Assembly: GCF_024679095.1 (NCBI RefSeq) | Contig: NC_066529.1 | Coordinates: 3,773,094-3,837,093 of the forward strand | Reading direction: 5' to 3' | DNA: 64,000 bases | DNA from: Eriocheir sinensis | Taxonomy: Eukaryota; Arthropoda; Malacostraca; Decapoda; Varunidae | The notes under the pieces: generated by a model | Seen by the model: only the letters and a program-made list of their open reading frames with translations | Told to the model about the DNA's origin: nothing | Database searches by the model: none | Position numbers and translations under genes: made by a program | Shown: positions 55,640 to 64,000 of the stretch, piece after piece | How the letters are laid out: every line of letters starts with the position of its first letter | How positions within the stretch are numbered: the first letter of the stretch is position 1

Positions 55640-57545
55640 ACCCTTTACAATGGGTGACAGGTGCGCGGCTTAGCTTAGGCTTCTCTGTCTTTACTGCCTT
55701 ACGTTTATCTGTAATGACCCAAAGGAAGAGCCCGAGATGCTACACTATATTATTGTAAATAAAAAAGGCAGTATATTTTACGTAGCCCATACCTTTTTTC
55801 GTCTGACTATATTATCAAACGTTGGACTCTGTCACGATAACCACTATCGGAGAGGGTGGAGGTCACACACCGAAAACAAATGATAATGTGATAAAGCGAT
55901 CGAGGGGCCAGGCTGAGGCGGGGCGAGCAGGCCTGGCAGTCACTCCTACTCCTTCGGTTTCTGGCTGTTGGAGTTGTGTCTCTCCCGGACCAGGACAACC
56001 CTCCCCAGTGCCTTAACCTGGACCACCCTTGCCTGTCCTCCACCCCACTGATACCATTGGTGATGTGTTCTGGGCACGAGTCGTCAGTGCCTCTTACGAT
56101 ACCGCGCGCGAAGGACAACAGGAGGGCGGACACCGACATCAGAAGTTATTATTACTACTGTTGCTATCTAGCAGCCTGGTGACGCCTCCAGAACAGTAAT
56201 AGTAAAACCGTCGGAGGCGTACAACGTAGGTGAGTGTATCGTGGTGACAGTGATATATATAGACGGAGAGAGAAGGATTCCCATAAGTAGGTTGTTTGCA
56301 TTGCCCTCGGAGATGAGTGAGCTACAACAGACTCTCCGACGCCTCTGTGGGTGAGTGCAGGGACCCGCGTTTATGTGCTGCTGTTGCTTGTCTGCAGAGG
56401 TAGACGGCGGCGACTTGAGAGCGTCCCGCATGAGAAGTAACACACACCAGCCGAACTTTGAGTGCAAATTTCTCGGCTTTTTAAAAATGGTCTGTTACTA
56501 CCCCCTTCTGATGCGGGACGCCTCACTTAAAAAACATGCTAGACCTACTTCCTTTACCTTCCTTCCTTTCTTAGTTTGTTTATATATGCGTGATGGACTG
56601 ACTGACCGAGGTGTGAAGATGTGCGTGTGGATGGGTGTGAGAGGGAAGTGGTGTGGGGTCAGCAGTGGAGAATAATGATCAACATGCTCGGTCTTTTAAA
56701 GCAATCATTTGTGTCACTTAGTGTTCACTTGCATGGAGAATTTTAATTTACCTTCAGCACGTTACGACAAGCTGCTTTACGTACTAAGATTATTTATTGT
56801 TATCTCTGTATTTGCGAGAAGACTCCATTACAGAGTTGGTCAGAAAAACGCAGCTACTGCACCGCTGCATAATATTAATTTGGTGCTTGAACCCATCAAC
56901 AAAAGCGTTGCGCAGCCTCTGAGTTTTCATCTTTCTTCTTGATAAGGTTCTGCAGCGTTGAGTCCGTCACGTCAACAATATTAGAAGTTACTTTCTTAGA
57001 ACCATCCCGCCAGAAGGCATTAAATGTCCTGAAATGCCCGCAAGTGTTGAAAATATACGTCTGTGTCTAGAGTAAGGAAATTATCTTGAGATGGAGATTT
57101 CGCAACATTCAAAAGAACTGACGTTAGGAAGCAGTTCGTTGTTATTCTTGGAAGATGCTTTTGACCTTAAGTAACCCGATGAAACCAGATAGACTGAATG
57201 GCTGTGGCACCCGCAGGTGATTTTCCCGAATCTGAGTCATTTGACTCCTCTTTTTCCGGGAATATTATTACGAAAAAAGTACTTTCATCAGCTTCCCAGT
57301 AACTACAGAGAGAGAGAGAGGGTGTGTGGGTGGGGGAGGGGGTAATATACTACTAGTCTGTCCCATTGCCAGTCCTTGCACTCGCCTGACGCAAGGTTAC
57401 AAAACAAATAGTCCACGTCACAGCGTTACGTCAGTGCAGCGTAACGAATGTTTTACCTTTTAATATATTAATGATCAATGTGCGCATGTATAATTTCCCG
57501 TGAGTAATAATTCTTGCTTGTTATTTTGTTTGTGCCAGTTTGATT
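55640..57545. other. Non-repetitive stretch, no supported exon
   Basis: Mixed sequence with several short open frames (for example 56355-56675 and 56709-56942) lacking recognisable domains or paired splice sites. Confidence 0.45.
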
Positions 57546-57548
57546 TCG

Positions 57549-57699
<151 letters not shown>

Positions 57700-57914
57700 G
57701 CACTTTTTTGTCTACTATGTTCATCCAAACATATCATGTACAATTATTATTCCAAAAATGAAAAAGTGCACCTAAAAAGTCCTTCAAAATGGTGCTATTG
57801 AAAAGTTAATCCTGATATGTGGGAGTTGACCCGATTTTAGTTTGCTCATGAAAAAGAAGTATAGAAAGGCCCCCACATCACTGGTATACTATAGTAAGAT
57901 TTACTTAAAATATG

Positions 57915-58142
<228 letters not shown>

Positions 58143-58149
58143 CGCCAAA

Positions 58150-58643
58150 CTATTTACTATACAAGGATAGGACTGATTTGAAATACGAGTCAGAAGTGCA
58201 GTAATAATGACATCGTTAACAGTAATAAAAAGTAATTAATAGTAATAATAACATACCGCAGACCTAATTATAACAATCCTCGCATAGTACATTTAATTAA
58301 TCCTGTAAGTGTGTTATCTTTATTTATTTACCGTGTATGTTGTTTTCTGTACTCACGTTTATGTATTATCGAACTTAAAAATACTAAAGCAGGATGCCGT
58401 GCAGCAGACGGTGGGATGAAATTAAGATTAGGGAACGCTTGCATCGGGACAGGATATTAAAGCCGCAGAACAGAAACGAGAGGAAGGTCTTGGGGGAGGC
58501 CCGTGTCCTGCAAAGAAAAGATACAGGCTGCTGCTACTGCTGATGATGATATTTTTATGCGTTTTTAATTTACTGAAATATAGGACAAAAACATAATAAG
58601 AAATTGAATGACATTGAACTTCAGAGCTTCAAGTTCATGTTGC

Positions 58644-58687
<44 letters not shown>

Positions 58688-58870
58688 CGCGTGCGTAGGT
58701 ATAACCGGTTTGGTAGCTTAGTAATATGTAGCCAGGACAGGAAATGGTTAAAGCCTGAACCGTGTGTGTATTTACCTAGTTGTGATCTTCAGGAACGGAA
58801 CTATGCTCGTGCTGTCCCGTCTTTCCAACTACTTCCGTCTAATTTGGCCTTAAATGCGCTTAGTGGGTGT

Positions 58871-58918
<48 letters not shown>

Positions 58919-58920
58919 CC
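58150..58920. other. Mixed sequence with (CA)n and (GT)n runs
   Basis: CA run 58644-58684 and GT run 58865-58917, complementary and about 180 bp apart, with non-repetitive sequence otherwise. The 133-codon frame across them is not supported as a gene. Confidence 0.6.
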
Positions 58921-58924
58921 CTTA

Positions 58925-60200
58925 CTATACTGTAGACGACATCAAACTAGGAGACAAAATAACATGTGCTGCGGATTTCGACAAAATACAGATCGACGTA
59001 TTTAAGCTTTCAGACTGAAGTGGCAAGTGGTGCGTGTGTTTTAACGTAGGAAAATTAAGCTCATGCACATAGGAGATAAAAATCCAAACCTTCATTCAGT
59101 ACTGGAGCTCGTGAATGTTAATCAAGAAAAGGATCTGTGTCATCTAAAGTTTCAATCTAAAAATGGGAGATTTTTAAGATTAAATTTAAGATTAAAAGAT
59201 CAGTGTACCGCAGCGATTAGATGAAATAAACATGTTAGGCTTGATTTCAAGGAACTTCGATCACAAATCGCCAGACGTAAAAAAAAGTCTATACATGGCA
59301 TTTGTGAGGCCACACCCAGATTATGACATATTCTATTCACCGAAATATGTAAAAAAAAGAAAGAAAGAAAGAAAGAAAGAAAGAGAGGAAATCAGAGCTT
59401 ACTGGAGAGAGTACAATGACGAGCGATTTCGCAAATCCCAGCGTTGCGTAACTTGTATGAGGAAAGACCAAGTCGGTTATATAATTACTATGTTATCTCA
59501 CTGAGGGTAGGACATGGGGGGACCTGACCGAAGTCTTTAAATTACTAATTAGTTTCGACAATATAAATCGAAACAATCTATTCGAAATAAATCACGCCAC
59601 AGCAACTCGCAGTAACAGAAAGAAACTGAAAGGACATGGATGTAACCTACCAGCCCGTAGAAGCTATTTTAATATTCGAGTTGTCGACCACTGCAACAGA
59701 CTCCTTCCCTCAGTAATTAGTTCAAGTAACGTAGACAGTTTCAAGTCGTCATTAGATAAGTACTTCAAGGAAACAGGTTTCTACTGACAGTTTATCCGTT
59801 CTTTTAGATAAAGAAGCTGCATAAGAACACCAACTCCGTTTTCATATTCCCCCCATAGATTTGGCCAACTGTAGTATTAGTCTGGGATAGTCTACTCTTA
59901 TTTTTTTCTTTTCTGTAAAATTTCCATGATCTGTTTTCGATTAGGTATATGGGGTTGCCTTCTATCTGTTACCTGCCTGCACCTCCACCTCCTCCTCCTC
60001 TTCCTCCTCCTCCTCCTCCACGTTACCGGAGGGAGAGGTTGGTGGGGAGGAGCCTTCTGTTATGTCCTGCCCTGCCACACGTAGTCTATCAGCAGTGGCA
60101 GCAGCCCAACAGACACCCTCGCTGTAGACCAACAGGTCTCCTGGGATCTATTTTTCCTAGTTATTCCTATGTATATCTTCACCATTCTGATCTTTCTCCA
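58925..60200 (+). pseudogene. Degenerate LINE reverse transcriptase, 3' half, with 3' region
   Basis: Plus-strand fragments follow the order of a non-LTR reverse transcriptase: DDIKLGDKITC at about 58937, a CFNVGKL segment near 59040, VNQEKDLC near 59117, MLGLISRNFDHKSPDVKKSL and MAFVRPHPDYD at 59232-59330, then RKKLKGHGCNLPARRSYFNI and SFKSSLDKYFKETGFY with a stop near 59786. Frameshifts, stops and an AAAG microsatellite (59354-59385) break it. Sequence after the stop (TGGGGTTGCCTTCTATCTGT, then TCC repeats, to about 60200) is probably its 3' UTR. An inactive fragment. Confidence 0.8.
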
Positions 60201-60821
60201 TTTCTCTTCCTTTTTCCTGCGGGTCTCTGTATCACAGACCCGCGTAAAAGTACGGACACACCGAAAAAAAAAAACAAGATTAGAGGCCACATAGTTTTCA
60301 TAATAAAAAAAAATAATTATAAACAAATATATACCCAATAGGAGGAGGAGGAGGAGGTTAAATACGAGAAACCTGTTATGTTTTGGGTTCAGATCACGGG
60401 ATCTTGTTTTCACCGGATCAAATTATCTGGTTATTGAGAATCATCCTTCTCCCCTGACAAAAACAACAATGTTCCTTGAACGTGACGAGCCTTGAAAACA
60501 TCACATAAAAGTCTCCTCCTTAAGGGTCAACAATGCATCATCCTTGGTCTCCATTGATGATGATTCCACTGATTTCTTTAGTTATACATTTTTACTGTAA
60601 ATCTTTTCCATATTAACAAGGCCAAAACTTTTCTTAACGTTTTCTTCTTTTGTACCTTCCTTATTTTTTTACATTTTTATTATCTTTATTTCCCTCCCTT
60701 CTCACCTTCGTTTTTGGAAAGAGATAGAAGGGAGAGATAAAGAGGAAGAAAAGTAGAGAGACAAAAGGGAGATACATAAAGATGATAAAAAGTGGAGATA
60801 AGTGAGAGAAAGTAGATTTTT

Positions 60822-60825
<4 letters not shown>
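60200..60825. other. Non-coding stretch
   Basis: AT-rich sequence with an AGG run (60341-60357) and no recognised exon. Confidence 0.55.

Positions 60826-60871
<46 letters not shown>
60826..60871. repeat. (GA)n microsatellite
   Basis: About 22 GA units. Confidence 0.95.
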
Positions 60872-60873
<2 letters not shown>

Positions 60874-61059
60874 TGGTAGGGACAAGAAGGTAAGAGAGAT
60901 GGATGTGGAAACAGAGGCATGTCAAAGTAAGTGGGTGTTTACATAACTACGCGCTGCTTCGATGCGTAAATCCGTCTCCTCTGTTTTGGAGCAATAGACA
61001 GAGGTGAATATATACCTGACTTTCGTCCTGACTCTTCCTTTCGTCTGTCTCTCTAGCCA

Positions 61060-62078
<1,019 letters not shown>

Positions 62079-62139
62079 CGTGTACCCTCGTAGCGACCTC
62101 GTGAAAGTTGATTGTCAGGGGCAGGTAGCTCACTTACCT

Positions 62140-62370
62140 TGCTCTCCTCCTCCTTCTCCTTCTCCTCTTCGTCCTCGTCCTCATCTTCATCCTTTTCCTC
62201 TTCGTTCTCGTTCTCATCTTCTTTCCCTTAATTTTTCTTTCTCTCTTTCCTCCTCCTCCTCCTCTTTATTCTCTACCTCCTCTTTCTTCTTCTCCTCCTC
62301 CTATTCAGTCTCATCCTCATCAACCTCTTCATCGTCTTCGTCTTCATCCTTCTCTTCTATTTTCGGCAAA
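62140..62370. repeat. Polypyrimidine block
   Basis: C/T-rich on the + strand with TCC, TTC and TCA mixtures, directly after the polypurine block. Confidence 0.85.
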
Positions 62371-62431
62371 TATTCTGACACGCCCACCAATGAACCCACG
62401 TACTCCGAGATTTCTCAGACCAACAGGACCC

Positions 62432-62808
62432 TAACTATCGCCTTTTAAATTATAACTCATTGCCGCTAAAGGCAGTAAGGTAGCGCCGCTAAAATATTAA
62501 CCCATTGCCTCTAAAACAGTAACTGATCGCCGCATAGATCGTAACCTATCGCCGCTTAAATGGTAACTTATCGCCGCTTAAATGGCAACTTATCGCCGCT
62601 TAAATCGTAACCTACCGCCGTAAAAATAGTAACTTATCGCCGCAAAAATAGTAGTCATCGCCTTCAAAATATTAAGTTATCGCCGCTAAACTAATAACTT
62701 GTCTACGTCAAAATATAACCTGTGGAAGTCAAAATGGTACCCTGTCGCCGCTAAAACAGTTACCCATCGCCGCTAAAATTGTAACCTATCGCCTTTAATC
62801 AGCTGTTC
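62432..62808 (+). repeat. 22-bp minisatellite, about 17 units
   Basis: Successive units follow the approximate consensus TAACYTATCGCCGCTAAAAT plus two bases. Examples are TAACTTATCGCCGCTTAAATGG near 62562 and TTACCCATCGCCGCTAAAAT near 62760. Unit length is 21-23 bp with substitutions. It is compositionally unlike the surrounding simple repeats. Confidence 0.92.
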
Positions 62809-62949
62809 AAGTCTCAGAAACGAGTAATTTCCGACGGAAACTCTTGTCTGAGCGGTGATTAGCACGTCTAGGCACATCAGAATAAGTAATGCCAGCCGAT
62901 GACGTAAGTTGTGTGTACTTCTAAAAAAAAAAAATACCCTTATATTTTT

Positions 62950-63270
62950 TTACCCTCCTCCTCCTCCTTTCCTTCTTTTCTTCTTCCTCTTCTTCTGCCT
63001 CCTCATCTAAGTTGCGTGTACTTCTATAAAAATTATCCTTTTATCTTTATTACCCTTCTCCTCCTACCTCCTCTTCATTCCCGTCCTCATTTTCCTCCCA
63101 TTCTATTATATTTTTCTCCTCCGTCTCCTCCTCCTTCACCTCCTCCTCCTCCTTCACCGCCACCTCCTTCTTCACCTCCTCCTCCTTCACTTTCTCCTCC
63201 TCATCCACTTCCACCTCCTCCTTCTTCTCCTCCTCCTCCTCCTTTTTAACCTCCTGCTGTTCCTCCTAAA
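62950..63270. repeat. Polypyrimidine block, TCC-rich, with a duplicated start
   Basis: Mostly TCC/TTC mixtures. GTAAGTTGTGTGTACTTCTA near 62905 and CTAAGTTGCGTGTACTTCTA near 63007 mark two tandem units of about 102 bp. The Pro/Ser frame is not called. Confidence 0.85.
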
Positions 63271-63401
63271 CCTGCTTCTTCCAATCCTCCTACTGGTCGA
63301 CGCTGATTGGTGATTATAAAGAAACAGGATTTTGAGAGAGAAAAAATAATCAGAATTTAGGTTAATATATGTTTGTAAGTCGAGCAATAGCCAACCACTG
63401 T

Positions 63402-63429
63402 TGACGTGTGTGTGTGTGTGTGTGTGAAG

Positions 63430-63478
<49 letters not shown>
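63402..63478. repeat. Inverted (GT)n / (CA)n pair
   Basis: GT run (about 63403-63426) and CA run (63432-63478) separated by only GAAGATA-like sequence; they can form a tight hairpin. Confidence 0.95.
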
Positions 63479-63480
<2 letters not shown>

Positions 63481-64000
63481 TAATTACAATGATTATTTAG
63501 CGGTAACATTTGTGGGATCACGCAATGGTAACCTTTAAAATGTCAGCTCATGACTTGAAAGATGGACTGCTTGATAGACTCATATTGATAGATCGATAGC
63601 AGGTTGATGCGTGGAAAGATAGGTAAGATGTTGTTAGATGGATAGTACATAGATGGATGCAAACAGATTGACAGACAGACAGAAAGGCAGGCAGGCTGGC
63701 AGATTGGTAAATAAAATAAAAAAGAATGAAAAGTTAATGAAAAAATAAATTACTGATATATTCAATACGATGCCCTTGTTACCTATCGTTTCATTCTCTC
63801 ATCATCATCATCACTATTGTCTTCAGCCACTGCTAGTCAACTGCAACCCAACATCATACATCTCCACCAAACTGTCCCCACAACCACCACTTCCTCCTCC
63901 CTCCCAAAAAATTAACCCATCACCACGTAACACCACCACCACCGCCAACACCACAGCCTCCACCCTTATCATCACTTCTTATCATATCACCACCCCCAGC
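63479..64000. other. Non-coding end of window
   Basis: GATA-, GACA- and GCAG-type short repeats (63580-63705), then A-rich sequence and a CAT/CACTGC-type fragment (63797-63850). The last bases are ACC-rich. No exon is recognised. Confidence 0.55.

Overview
The window looks like nuclear DNA of a decapod crustacean, probably a crab-like species. The reasons are small exons split by GT-AG introns, very dense (CA)n, (GA)n, (TA)n and (ACT)n microsatellites, several tRNA-derived SINE families, LINE tails of a type common in decapod genomes, and a divergent ionotropic receptor of the arthropod chemosensory class. The species call is inference; no search was run.

All well supported genes are in the left 28 kb on the + strand. 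(1) 3025-11499: an 11-exon gene whose joined exons give one uninterrupted 819-codon reading frame for a variant ionotropic glutamate receptor (IR). A TATA-type promoter and 5' UTR exon may lie near 1.86-1.96 kb. (2) 13426-16300: a complete four-exon NIP7, the 60S ribosome biogenesis factor, 180 aa. (3) 18792-27434: a 13-exon gene of 430 codons for a protein with two matrin/U1-type C2H2 zinc fingers that I cannot name. Near 33.9 kb a GC-rich leader, a 17-codon first coding exon and a possible 12-nt microexon suggest the start of a fourth + strand gene that would run beyond the window. These genes are neighbours only; nothing suggests a shared pathway.

The right half (34-64 kb) has no coding region I can support beyond transposon remnants. 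It consists of microsatellites, kilobase-scale polypurine/polypyrimidine blocks, a 66-bp and a 22-bp minisatellite, two reverse-transcriptase remnants, a fold-back element and possible regulatory stretches near 53-56 kb. Nearly all long open frames there are simple-repeat translations.

The most notable observations are in the IR gene: tandem copies of the exon 2 5' splice site and of the exon 5 3' splice site in the adjoining introns, a GC-AG intron, a 5' splice site made by a (GT)n microsatellite, and a poly-serine expansion just before the ligand-binding domain. Outside it are a 315-bp hAT-like MITE, a 0.9-kb TIR element with TA target duplication, and a perfect 61-bp inverted repeat around a (TA)n core.
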